DNA of 64,000 nucleotides, taken from positions 124,001 to 188,000 of the forward strand of contig NZ_BMGD01000002.1 of NCBI RefSeq assembly GCF_014639875.1, given 5' to 3'. Below the pieces are notes generated by a model. It was not told the origin of the DNA, searched no databases, and saw only the letters and a program-made list of their open reading frames with translations. This document shows, in pieces, positions 18,723 to 29,262 of this stretch. How positions within the stretch are numbered: the first letter of the stretch is position 1; each line of letters starts with the position of its first letter. The DNA comes from Blastomonas aquatica (GTDB lineage: Bacteria > Pseudomonadota > Alphaproteobacteria > Sphingomonadales > Sphingomonadaceae). The position numbers and the translations under genes were made by a program.

Positions 18723-19394
18723 TCACACATATTTCAGCCCCATCTCGGCGAGGCGCGGGCGCATGTCGTAGATGTCGAGCCCCAGTTCGCCCGCCGCCAG
18801 CCGCTGGCGCTTGGCCTCCTCGGCGGCTTCGCGTGCCTGCGCCTTGGCCAGGACGGCACCGGCATCGGCGCGCTTGACTACGCACACGCCATCGTCATCG
18901 GCGACGATCACGTCACCCGGCTGGATCGAGGCGCCAGCGCACACGATCGGCACGTTGACGTTACCGAGCGTATTCTTGACCGTGCCTTGCGCGAACACCG
19001 CCTTCGACCAGACGGGGAATCCCATCTGGGTGAGGTCGCGGACATCTCGGACGCCTGCATCGATCACCAGCCCCCGGCAGCCGCGCGCCATCGCGCTGGT
19101 CGCTAGCAGATCACCAAAATAGCCGTCTACGCACGGGCTGGTGGGGGCGAGCACCAGAATATCGCCGGGCTGCAACTGCTCGATCGCGACATGGATCATC
19201 CAGTTGTCGCCCGGAGCCGCCGAGATCGTGACCGCGTTGCCCGCGACCCGCGCGCCGGCATAGATTGGCCGCATATGGTGCGCGAGCAGGCCGGTGCGGC
19301 CCTGCGCCTCGTGGACGGTCGCGACCCCTGCTGCACCCAGGCCATCGACGATGTCCAGCGCCGTCCGTTCGATATTCTGCACTACCACGTTCAT
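18723..19394 (-). CDS. ligK: 4-carboxy-4-hydroxy-2-oxoadipate aldolase
   Basis: A 223-residue RraA/HMG-CHA aldolase. It cleaves 4-carboxy-4-hydroxy-2-oxoadipate to pyruvate and oxaloacetate, the last step of the protocatechuate 4,5-pathway. Visible family segments are [46 protein letters not shown] and [11 protein letters not shown], the last with the Arg and Asp that bind substrate and Mg. AAAGGAG precedes the ATG at 19394. It is first in the leftward operon and divergent from ligR. RraA-like proteins of other function share the fold, but here context is decisive. Confidence 0.93.
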   Translation of the reverse strand: MNVVVQNIERTALDIVDGLGAAGVATVHEAQGRTGLLAHHMRPIYAGARVAGNAVTISAAPGDNWMIHVAIEQLQPGDILVLAPTSPCVDGYFGDLLATSAMARGCRGLVIDAGVRDVRDLTQMGFPVWSKAVFAQGTVKNTLGNVNVPIVCAGASIQPGDVIVADDDGVCVVKRADAGAVLAKAQAREAAEEAKRQRLAAGELGLDIYDMRPRLAEMGLKYV

Positions 19395-19443
19395 GCCACA
19401 CACTCCTTTGGATGCTCCCGTGCCCGCAGGGGCGGGGCACGCG

Positions 19444-19481
19444 CCAATCCAACTTGTGGACAGGCAATAGGTTTTTGCTAT
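19444..19481. promoter_or_regulatory. Candidate LigR site in the ligK / ligR divergent promoter
   Basis: In the 98-bp gap the sequence has CCAATCCAA (19444-19452), then CAATAGGT (19465-19472), which forms part of the dyad ATAG-N7-CTAT (19467-19481). Such a T-N11-A dyad is the usual LysR footprint. Both short motifs recur in front of the ligJABC-side operon at 20692-20719. The dyad ends 11 bp before the ligR ATG, so binding could repress ligR and activate ligK. Confidence 0.55.
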
Positions 19482-19492
19482 GTCTGGTCGCA

Positions 19493-20698
19493 ATGACAGC
19501 TCCGTTCGATCTCAATTTGCGGCACCTGCGGGCGCTTGGCAATGTGGTGGCGTTGCGCAGCCTCAATCGCGCGGCGGAGGCGGCTGGGTTGTCGCAGCCT
19601 GCGCTCACCCAGGGGCTGGGCAAGCTCGAGAAGCAATTGGGCGTGCTGCTGTTCGATCGCCACTCGGGCGGGGTGACCCCGACGCCTGCGGGGCTGGCGA
19701 TGGCCGAGCGCGCGGAGCTGGCGTTCAGCCATCTGGCAGCGGCCACGCGGCGGCCGGGGCGAACCGGCGCGCGCGGATTTTCTCGCCCCGAACAATTGAT
19801 GACCGCGACCCAGCTTGAAGCGTTCGTCCATTTTTCGAACGCGCAAGGTTTTGCCGGAGCGGCGGCTGCGAGCGGCCTGTCGCAGCCCGGCATCCACCGC
19901 GCGGTGCGCGAGCTCGAGCAGATCTGCGGCGCTGCGCTTGCCGAACGGCGCGGACGCGGCATGATGCTGACCCCGGCCGGGCGGGCGATGGCACGCGGGG
20001 TGCGGCTGGCGGCGCGCGAAATCGCCGCCGGGATCGACGAGGCGCGCGGCGATCCCGAGGGTGGCGCGCGGATCTCGATCGGCGCGATGCCGCTCAGCCG
20101 TGCGCTGGTCGTGCCGCGCGCGATCGCGCATTTCCTGCGTGAAAGCCCGGGCACGGTAATCGATGTGGTCGAAGGATCGTGGCGCGAACTGGTCGATCCG
20201 CTGCTCGATGGCGTCATCGACGTGATGGTCGGCGCGCTGCGCGACAATCCACCCGCCGAGATCGATCAGGTGGCGTTGTTCACCGACCGGCTGGCGGTCT
20301 TCGCGCGCAAGGGGCATCCGCTGGCTGGGCGCCCGGTGACGCTCGCCGATCTGCATGGCCAGTCCTGGGTCGTCGGGCCGCACGGAACGCCCTTGCGCGC
20401 GCACTGGCAGGAGCTGTTTGCCGGTGATCCGCCTCCGGTGCCCGTCGAATGCGGGTCGGTGATGGTGATCCGCGGTCTGGTGATGCAGAGCGACCTGCTG
20501 ACCTTGCTGTCGCCCGACCAGATCGCGGTCGAACTCGACACCGCGATGCTGGTGCGGATCGATCTCGATCTGCCCGGCAGCATCCGCACGATCGGGATCA
20601 GCACCCGCCACGGCTGGCGCCCGACCCGTGCGCAACAGCGGCTGGTCGATCTCCTCCATCAGGCATCTATTGAAACCAGACTTCACGAAAACCAATAG
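19493..20698 (+). CDS. ligR: LysR-family regulator of the protocatechuate 4,5-pathway, with two HTH units
   Basis: A 401-residue LysR protein, about 100 residues longer than usual. Residues 7-68 form a complete LysR winged HTH ([27 protein letters not shown]). After a linker, residues 104-165 form a second one ([26 protein letters not shown]). A normal periplasmic-binding-like inducer domain follows from about 185 to 390. Regulators of protocatechuate 4,5-cleavage genes (LigR, PmdR) are LysR proteins responding to protocatechuate or pathway intermediates. It is divergent from ligK and precedes the ligJABC-type operon by 54 bp. No in-frame start lies between the LysR HTH and upstream sequence, so the ATG at 19493 is firm. 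Confidence 0.88.
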   Translation: MTAPFDLNLRHLRALGNVVALRSLNRAAEAAGLSQPALTQGLGKLEKQLGVLLFDRHSGGVTPTPAGLAMAERAELAFSHLAAATRRPGRTGARGFSRPEQLMTATQLEAFVHFSNAQGFAGAAAASGLSQPGIHRAVRELEQICGAALAERRGRGMMLTPAGRAMARGVRLAAREIAAGIDEARGDPEGGARISIGAMPLSRALVVPRAIAHFLRESPGTVIDVVEGSWRELVDPLLDGVIDVMVGALRDNPPAEIDQVALFTDRLAVFARKGHPLAGRPVTLADLHGQSWVVGPHGTPLRAHWQELFAGDPPPVPVECGSVMVIRGLVMQSDLLTLLSPDQIAVELDTAMLVRIDLDLPGSIRTIGISTRHGWRPTRAQQRLVDLLHQASIETRLHENQ

Positions 20699-20719
20699 GT
20701 ACCGCCGCAATTGGATTGG
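20692..20719. promoter_or_regulatory. Candidate LigR site before the DUF1932-ligJABC-pobA operon
   Basis: Overlapping the ligR stop, the sequence has CCAATAGGT (20692-20700), and on the minus strand CCAATCCAA (20711-20719), giving a CCAAT-N13-ATTGG dyad. CAATAGGT and CCAATCCAA both recur in the ligK/ligR gap (19465-19472 and 19444-19452). The element lies 34-61 bp upstream of the next gene, a usual place for LysR activation. Confidence 0.5.
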
Positions 20720-20752
20720 TGGGCGGTGCACCGGCCGGTCTAGGGCATCCCC

Positions 20753-21616
20753 ATGATGACAGCAGCCACATTCATCGGGTTCGGGGAAGCGGGCCGTGCC
20801 TTTGCCTGGACAGGAGCGCGCGCGTTCGATCGCAAGACGCTCGATCCGGACATGCGCGGCAGTCTTATCGAGGCCTATAAGACTGCTGGCGTGACCGGCG
20901 CCAATGACGCGGCCACGGCGCTCTCTGGCGCGAGCGCGGTGCTGTCGCTGGTCACGGCAGATCAGGCCTTCATCGCCGCGCGCGAGTATGCGCCGCTGCT
21001 CGATGCCGGCGCGCTCTGGCTCGACATGAACAGCGTCGCGCCGGGCACCAAGCGCCGCGCGGCAGAGGTGATCGAGGCGGAAGGCGGTCGCTATGTCGAT
21101 GTCGCGGTGATGGCGCCGGTGCTGCCCGCGCGCCGGTCGGTGCCGCTGCTGGTCGCAGGGCCACATGCGGGCGCGGCATCGCAGGCGCTGATGGCGCTGG
21201 GCTTCTCCTATGTCTCGATCGCCGGGCCCCATATTGGCGATGCGTCGGCGATCAAGATGATCCGTTCGGTGATGGTCAAGGGGCTCGAGGCGCTGAGCGC
21301 GGAGTGCGCGCTGGCCGCCGACCGGGCAGGGGTATCGGATGCGGTGCTCGCCTCGCTCGACGCCAGTTGGAAGCCCCAATCCTGGGGCGACCGGTTCGAT
21401 TACAATCTCGACCGGATGATGGCGCACGGCCTGCGCCGTGCCGCCGAGATGGAAGAGGTCGCAGTCACGCTCGAGGAGCTGGGGGTCGATCCGGCGATGA
21501 CCCGCGGTATCATTACCCGTCAGCGCGACCTGGGCGCGCTTGGCATTGCGCCGCCCGCCGGGCTTGCCGCCAAGCTGCAGGCGATCAACCTGACCAACAC
21601 GAGTGACGCTGTATGA
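20753..21616 (+). CDS. NAD(P)-dependent oxidoreductase, DUF1932 / 6-phosphogluconate-dehydrogenase-like
   Basis: A 287-residue protein of the beta-hydroxyacid-dehydrogenase superfamily. The N-terminal Rossmann fold shows FIGFGEAGRAFA. Then come LWLDMNSVAPGTKR and YVDVAVMAPVLPARRSVPLLVAG, which mimic the substrate motifs of 3-hydroxyisobutyrate dehydrogenase, and SAIKMIRSVMVKGLEAL with the catalytic-type Lys. The C-terminal helical part is a DUF1932 domain. It is the first gene after the promoter, and its stop overlaps the ligJ start (ATGA). It is not one of the named lig enzymes. A second dehydrogenase acting on a lig intermediate, or a feeder reaction, is possible. ATG at 20756 is an equal start choice. 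Confidence 0.85.
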   Translation: MMTAATFIGFGEAGRAFAWTGARAFDRKTLDPDMRGSLIEAYKTAGVTGANDAATALSGASAVLSLVTADQAFIAAREYAPLLDAGALWLDMNSVAPGTKRRAAEVIEAEGGRYVDVAVMAPVLPARRSVPLLVAGPHAGAASQALMALGFSYVSIAGPHIGDASAIKMIRSVMVKGLEALSAECALAADRAGVSDAVLASLDASWKPQSWGDRFDYNLDRMMAHGLRRAAEMEEVAVTLEELGVDPAMTRGIITRQRDLGALGIAPPAGLAAKLQAINLTNTSDAV

Positions 21617-22634
21617 CCCTGATCATCGACTGCCACGGCCATTACACCGTGCTGCCAAAGGCCCATGATGCCTGGCGCGAGGAACAGAAGGCCGCGTTCA
21701 AGGCGGGAACGCCTTGCCCGCCATACCCCGAGATCTCGGACGACGACATCCGCGAGACGATTCAAGCCAACCAGCTGCGGCTGATCAAGGAGCGGGGCAG
21801 CGATCTCACCATCTTCAGCCCCCGTGCTTCGGCAATGGCGCCGCATGTCGGCGACGAGGCGGTGGCGCTCGAGTGGGCGCGGCGCTGCAACGATCTGATC
21901 GCGCGCGTCGTCGGGCTGTTTCCGGGCGTGTTCGCAGGCGTGTGCATGCTGCCGCAAAGCCCCAAGGCTGACATGCAAGGCTCGATTGCCGAGCTCGAAC
22001 GCTGCGTCACCGAACTGGGCTTTATCGGCTGCAACCTCAACCCTGATCCGGGCGGCGGCCGTTTCGAGCATCCGCCGCTGACCGATCGCTTCTGGTATCC
22101 GTTCTACGAGAAGATGGTCGAGCTCGATGTCCCTGCGATGATCCACGTTTCGGGCAGCTGCAACCCGGCGATGCACGCCACCGGCGGATATTACATCGCG
22201 GCGGACACCATCGCCTTCATGCAGTTGCTCGAGGGCGATCTGTTCGCCGATTTCCCGACCTTGCGCTTCATCATCCCGCATGGTGGCGGTGCGGTGCCCT
22301 ATCACTGGGGGCGCTATCGCGGGCTTGCCGACATGCTCAAAAAGCCCGCGCTCGATACGCACCTGATGAACAACATCTTCTTCGACACCTGCGTTTATCA
22401 CCAGCCGGGGATCAACCTGCTCGCCGATGTGATCGACAACAAGAACATCCTGTTCGGCAGCGAGATGGTCGGCGCGGTGCGCGGGATTGATCCGACCACC
22501 GGGCATTATTTCGACGACACCAAGCGCTATGTCGATGCGCTCGAGATCAGCGATGCTGAGCGGCACATGATCTTCGAGGGCAATGCCCGCCGGGTCTTCC
22601 CGCGGCTCGATGCGCAACTGAAGGAGCGCGGCCT

Positions 22635-22638
<4 letters not shown>
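21613..22638 (+). CDS. ligJ: 4-oxalomesaconate hydratase
   Basis: A 341-residue amidohydrolase-fold enzyme of the LigJ type. It hydrates 4-oxalomesaconate, in its enol form, to 4-carboxy-4-hydroxy-2-oxoadipate using zinc. Metal and active-site motifs are IIDCHGHYTVLP at the N-terminus, MIHVSGSCNPAMHATGGYY, FIIPHGGGAVPYHWGR and ILFGSEMVGAVRG. Both ends overlap neighbours (ATGA), fixing the start at 21613. It sits immediately upstream of ligA, in the order ligJ-ligA-ligB-ligC as in the well-known Sphingobium SYK-6 cluster. Confidence 0.94.
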
Positions 22639-24833
<2,195 letters not shown>

Positions 24834-24837
<4 letters not shown>

Positions 24838-26012
24838 CGACGCACCGCACCCAGGTCGCGATCATCGGTTCGGGTCCCGCCGGCTTGATGCTGGGGCATC
24901 TGCTCAGGGCCGAGGGTGTCGATTGCGTGGTGCTCGAGCGCCAGACCCGCGCGCATGTCGAAAGCCGCATCCGCGCAGGCGTCCTGGAAACGGTGACCAC
25001 CGACATCATGCACCGGCTGGGGCTCGATGCGCGGATGAACGCCGAAGGGCTGGTCGAGGACGGCTTCAACCTGGCCGATGGCGACATGATGGTGCGGATC
25101 GACATCAAGGCGCTGACCGGTCGCAACGTCATCGTCTACGGCCAGACCGAACTCACCCGTGACCTGATCAAGGCCGCGGCCGAGCGTGACCTTTCAATCG
25201 TGTTCGAGGCGGCCGATCTGGCGCTGCACGATATCGACAGCGATCATCCCAGCGTGACCTACGTCTCGGGCGGCGTCGCGCACACGCTGCACTGCGATTT
25301 CATCGCCGGGTGTGATGGTTTCCATGGCCCCTCGCGTCGCGCCATCCCGGCCGAACTGGCACGCGAATATACCCACGAATATCCGTTTGGCTGGCTGGGC
25401 ATCCTTGCCGATGTGCCGCCCTGCCATGACGAACTGATCTACGCCAACGGCCCGCGCGGCTTTGCCTTGGCATCGATGCGATCGCCGACCCGCAGCCGCT
25501 ATTACATCCAGGTGCCGCAGGGCGAAAAGCTGGCCGACTGGAGCGAAGACCGGCTGTGGGACGAGCTTGAAGGCCGCTTCAACGGGATCTCGCGGCACGG
25601 CGTGACCAGGGGGCCGGCGCTGGAGATGTCGATCGCGCCGCTCAGGTCCTATGTGTTTGAAACCATGCGTTACGGGCGGTTGTTCCTGGCAGGCGATGCC
25701 GCGCACATCGTGCCGCCGACCGGTGCCAAGGGCCTCAACCTTGCGGCATCCGATGTCACCTATCTGGCCGACGCACTGATCGGCCATTACCGGCAGCGCG
25801 GCGAGGGCGGGTTGCTGGACTATCAACGCCGCGCGCTGGCGCGGATCTGGAAGGCCGAGCGGTTCAGCTGGAGCCTCACCAGGCTGATGCACAGCTTCCC
25901 CGAACAGCGCCCGTTCGAACGCCGCATGCAGATCGCCGAACTCGATTACCTCGCTGGTTCGCATGCGATGCAGACAGCGATTGCCGAAAATTATGTCGGG
26001 CTTCCGCTCTAG
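24834..26012 (+). CDS. pobA: 4-hydroxybenzoate 3-monooxygenase
   Basis: A 392-residue FAD monooxygenase converting 4-hydroxybenzoate to protocatechuate with NADPH. The FAD fold IIGSGPAGLMLGHLL is at the N-terminus. HVESRIRAGVLE is the PobA signature with the flavin-contacting Arg. CDGFHGPSRRAI, the substrate region PLRSYVFETMRYGRLFLAGDAAHIVPPTGAKGLNLA and the ending YVGLPL are all as in Pseudomonas PobA. The GTG at 24834 overlaps the ligC stop (GTGA) and gives the normal length, so I prefer it to any upstream codon. Placing pobA at the end of the ligJABC operon ties 4-hydroxybenzoate use to LigR control. Confidence 0.93.
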
Positions 26013-26024
26013 CACTACCGGCAA

Positions 26025-28880
26025 TTATCGTTCGATGAGCTCTCGAATCCGCGTCGCAAGCACGTCGATGGCAAAGGGTTTGGTCAGCACGTGCATGCCA
26101 GGATCCAGATGACCGTGGCTGAGCACGGCGTTTTCCGCATAGCCGGTGATGAACAGCACCTTGAGGTCCGGGCGGACGGCGCGTGCGGCATCGGCGACCT
26201 GCCTGCCGTTCAGACCGCCGGGCAGCCCAACATCCGTCACCAGCAGGTCCAGCCGCAGATCTGAATTGACCACCTTTAGACCGGCAGCGCCGTCGACCGC
26301 CTCGATTGCGGTGTACCCCAGATCGGTGAGCACCTCTGCCACCAGCATCCGCACCGTGGGCTCGTCATCGATCACCAGCACCGTTTCACCCACTTCGGCG
26401 CGCGGTGCCGGCTCGACGTCGGTTTCCATGGCTTCGGCTTCGGCGTCGCCCAGATGGCGCGGCAGATAGACGCAGACCATCGTGCCCTGATCGATCTCCG
26501 AATAGATCGAGACCGACCCGCCGGATTGTTTGGCAAAGCCGTAGATCATCGACAATCCGAGCCCGGTGCCTTCTCCAATCGGCTTGGTGGTGAAGAACGG
26601 GTCGAACGCCTTGGCGATCACGTCGGCACTCATCCCCGTGCCGTTGTCGGATACGCACAGCGAGATGTAATGACCGGGCTCCAGCCCGCGCTGCTCGGCA
26701 GTGTGTTTGTCCATCCACCGGTTGCAGGTTTCGATCGTGATGATCCCGCCCTTGGGCATTGCGTCACGCGCATTGATGCAAAGGTTCAAGATAGCGTTTT
26801 CAAGCTGGCTGGGATCGATCAGGCTGGACCACAGACCTGCTGCATTGACCGTTTCCAGCTCGATCGCCGGGCCGACCGTGCGCCGGATCAGGTCTTCCAT
26901 CCCGGAGATGAGATCGTTCACATTGGTCGGCTTGGGCGCGAGCGTCTGACGGCGCGCGAACGCCAGCAACCGATGCGTCAGTGCAGCTGCGCGCTTGGCT
27001 GCCCCCTGCGCAGCGCCCACATACCGCTCGACGTCCGACGTCCGGCCTTGCGCGATCCGGATCTGCATCATCTCGAGACTGCCCGAAATACCGGTGAGCA
27101 GGTTGTTGAAATCATGCGCAAGACCGCCCGTCAGTTGCCCGACGGCATCCATCTTCTGCGCCTGGCGCAGCGCATCCTGGGCGGCAACGAGCTCGGCGGT
27201 ACGCTCCGAAACCCGCGTCTCGAGCGTTTCATTCAAGACGCGCAGCTCGTCCTCGGCCCGTTTTCGCTCAGTCAGGTCAAACATGGCGCCGATCATGCGC
27301 ACCGCTTCGCCATTCTGGTCGCGGAAAACGTGGCCTCGGTCAAAGACGTCAGCAAACGTCCCGTCACTGCGCCGAAACCGATATTCGGCAGTCCACTGGT
27401 CGCGGTCGCCGTCGATCACCTGTTGGATATCCCGCTCGACCCGGACCCGGTCGTCGGGGTGGATATTGGCCACCCACCAGTCGGCGGTCGGGGTAACCTG
27501 TTCGGCGGTGTACCCGAACAGCACACTGACGGCTTCGTTCCATTCAACCCGGTTCGCGCCAAGATCCCAGTCCCAGATGGCATCATTGGTCGCCTTGGCG
27601 GCGAGCCGGTAGCGCTGCTCGGTTTCACGCAGGATGGCATCGGCTGCACGTCGCTCGGTTTCATCGCGGGCAATCTTGATGAAGCCGGTAATCTTGCCGT
27701 CGGCATCGTGAAGCGGTCGAACCGAACCATTGGCAAAGAACCGCGTGCCATCGCGGCGCACGTGCCAACGTTCGTCGTTTGCGCAGCCCTTGGCGCGGGC
27801 CGTTTGAAGTTCCAGTGCTGGAATGCCCTGTTCCTGGTCTTCCGGGGTGTACAGGATGTCAACGACCTGTCCCTCGATTTCACCCGCCTGCCAGCCAAAG
27901 ATGGCCTCGGCGCCAGGAGTCCAGTCGATGATCGTGTTGTCGACATCGACAGTAAAGATCGAATGGTCCTTCACCCCCTCGATGATGCGGCGGCTGCGCT
28001 CTTCGCTCTTGCGCAGCTCGGCCTGGGCACTCCGTGCCTCGGTGGCGTCGTGCCCTTCCACAAAGATGCCGGTGACCTGGCCTGCATCGTCACACACAGG
28101 CGCGTAAATGAAATCGAGGAAGTGCTCCCTTGGGCCAGCGTCCTGTTGATCTAGCACCACTTTGATCTGGTCCGCGACGAAGCGTTCGCCGGTCTGGTAG
28201 ACGCGGTCGAGCAGTTCGAAGAAACCCTGACCGCTCAAATCAGGATAGGCCTCGCGAACGGATTTGCAGACAAATTCGCGGTTGCCGAACAGGCGGCGGT
28301 ATGTCGCGTTGGCAAATTCGAAGATGTGGTCCGGCCCCTGGAGGATGGCGATGAAGCCTGGCGCCTGCTCGAACATCCGCCGCTGTCGCTGACTGTCGGC
28401 CTCACGGCGCCGATCGGCGAGCACCTGTTCGGTGATTTCGTTGCAAGCGCAGAACAATCCCTCGACCAAGCCATTCTTGACGATGATCGGCGTGTAGGAA
28501 AACGCAAAATGCGTCTCTTCCAGATAGCCGCGACGGTTCATCATCAGCATGATGTCGTCCATCTGGACCGGCAAGCCGCTATAGGCTTGATCGACGATCG
28601 GAATGAGGTCGTCGCGAATTTCGGACCAGACCTCCAGAAAGGGGCGGCCAAGGGCATGGGGGTGCTTGTTGGCCAGCACCGTGGCATACGCATCGTTGTA
28701 GAGCAGGACTTGATCGCTGCCCCAGGCGACGAACATGGGCTGATTTGAGCCGAGGATAACCCCAACCAGGGTCTTGAGCGGTGTTGGCCAGTCAGCCGGC
28801 GACCCTAGTCCCGTTTCTTCCCAATCGAAGTTGCGCAACAACAAGCCCAGCTGACCGCCACCTTCAAGAAAACTCTGCAT
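26025..28880 (-). CDS. Multi-PAS hybrid sensor histidine kinase with receiver domain
   Basis: A 951-residue cytoplasmic-looking sensor with no clear membrane segment. Several PAS folds fill residues 25-560, starting with an N-terminal module (LLYNDAYATVLANKHPHALG), then PAS units recognisable by DNTIIDWTPGAEAIFGW and RYRLAAKATNDAIWDWDL. The HisKA site is His589 in AHDFNNLL. The ATPase domain has NLCINARDAMP, DNGTGM and GTGLGLSM. A receiver domain ends the protein, with VLVIDDEPTVRM and LLVTDVGLPGG (phospho-Asp). This is the HWE-like/hybrid architecture common in sphingomonads for light, redox or stress input; the signal is unknown. It is convergent with pobA and has no response-regulator partner beside it. 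Confidence 0.9.
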   Translation of the reverse strand: MQSFLEGGGQLGLLLRNFDWEETGLGSPADWPTPLKTLVGVILGSNQPMFVAWGSDQVLLYNDAYATVLANKHPHALGRPFLEVWSEIRDDLIPIVDQAYSGLPVQMDDIMLMMNRRGYLEETHFAFSYTPIIVKNGLVEGLFCACNEITEQVLADRRREADSQRQRRMFEQAPGFIAILQGPDHIFEFANATYRRLFGNREFVCKSVREAYPDLSGQGFFELLDRVYQTGERFVADQIKVVLDQQDAGPREHFLDFIYAPVCDDAGQVTGIFVEGHDATEARSAQAELRKSEERSRRIIEGVKDHSIFTVDVDNTIIDWTPGAEAIFGWQAGEIEGQVVDILYTPEDQEQGIPALELQTARAKGCANDERWHVRRDGTRFFANGSVRPLHDADGKITGFIKIARDETERRAADAILRETEQRYRLAAKATNDAIWDWDLGANRVEWNEAVSVLFGYTAEQVTPTADWWVANIHPDDRVRVERDIQQVIDGDRDQWTAEYRFRRSDGTFADVFDRGHVFRDQNGEAVRMIGAMFDLTERKRAEDELRVLNETLETRVSERTAELVAAQDALRQAQKMDAVGQLTGGLAHDFNNLLTGISGSLEMMQIRIAQGRTSDVERYVGAAQGAAKRAAALTHRLLAFARRQTLAPKPTNVNDLISGMEDLIRRTVGPAIELETVNAAGLWSSLIDPSQLENAILNLCINARDAMPKGGIITIETCNRWMDKHTAEQRGLEPGHYISLCVSDNGTGMSADVIAKAFDPFFTTKPIGEGTGLGLSMIYGFAKQSGGSVSIYSEIDQGTMVCVYLPRHLGDAEAEAMETDVEPAPRAEVGETVLVIDDEPTVRMLVAEVLTDLGYTAIEAVDGAAGLKVVNSDLRLDLLVTDVGLPGGLNGRQVADAARAVRPDLKVLFITGYAENAVLSHGHLDPGMHVLTKPFAIDVLATRIRELIER

Positions 28881-29262
28881 TCACGACCCCGAATCATCGA
28901 GCAATCTTCTACCGGCATCCTGTCTGGATAATCGGCCCGATATGCGGTGGCGTAAACTTGCACGTTACGGACCAAAAATAGATCAGGGATTGCACTTGCG
29001 GGTTACGTGTGCCGTGTGGTTCCGTTCCCGCCAGTGGCTCCATCCGGCACCCGGCATTGGCGGTGTTTTCTGCCGTTTGGGGCTGTCTGGCGGCATGGCT
29101 GGGCAGGCCATGCGCGCCGGGCGTTGAAGATCGCTGCTGGCCCAGGCACCCGACGACGCTGACCAGGGGTGGAAATGTTTCTGCTGGCATGCAGACCTGA
29201 CCGTCGTCAAAGGTGGGCAGCCACACAAACGTGGGCGGGTTTCCCAAGGCAGACGCAGATTC
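28881..29262. other. Intergenic region without recognisable gene
   Basis: This 382-bp gap separates the divergent histidine kinase and SLC13 permease genes and so must hold both promoters. Open frames exist on both strands but overlap each other, lack ribosome sites and show no protein family I know. I see no strong palindrome or RNA structure. Confidence 0.6.
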
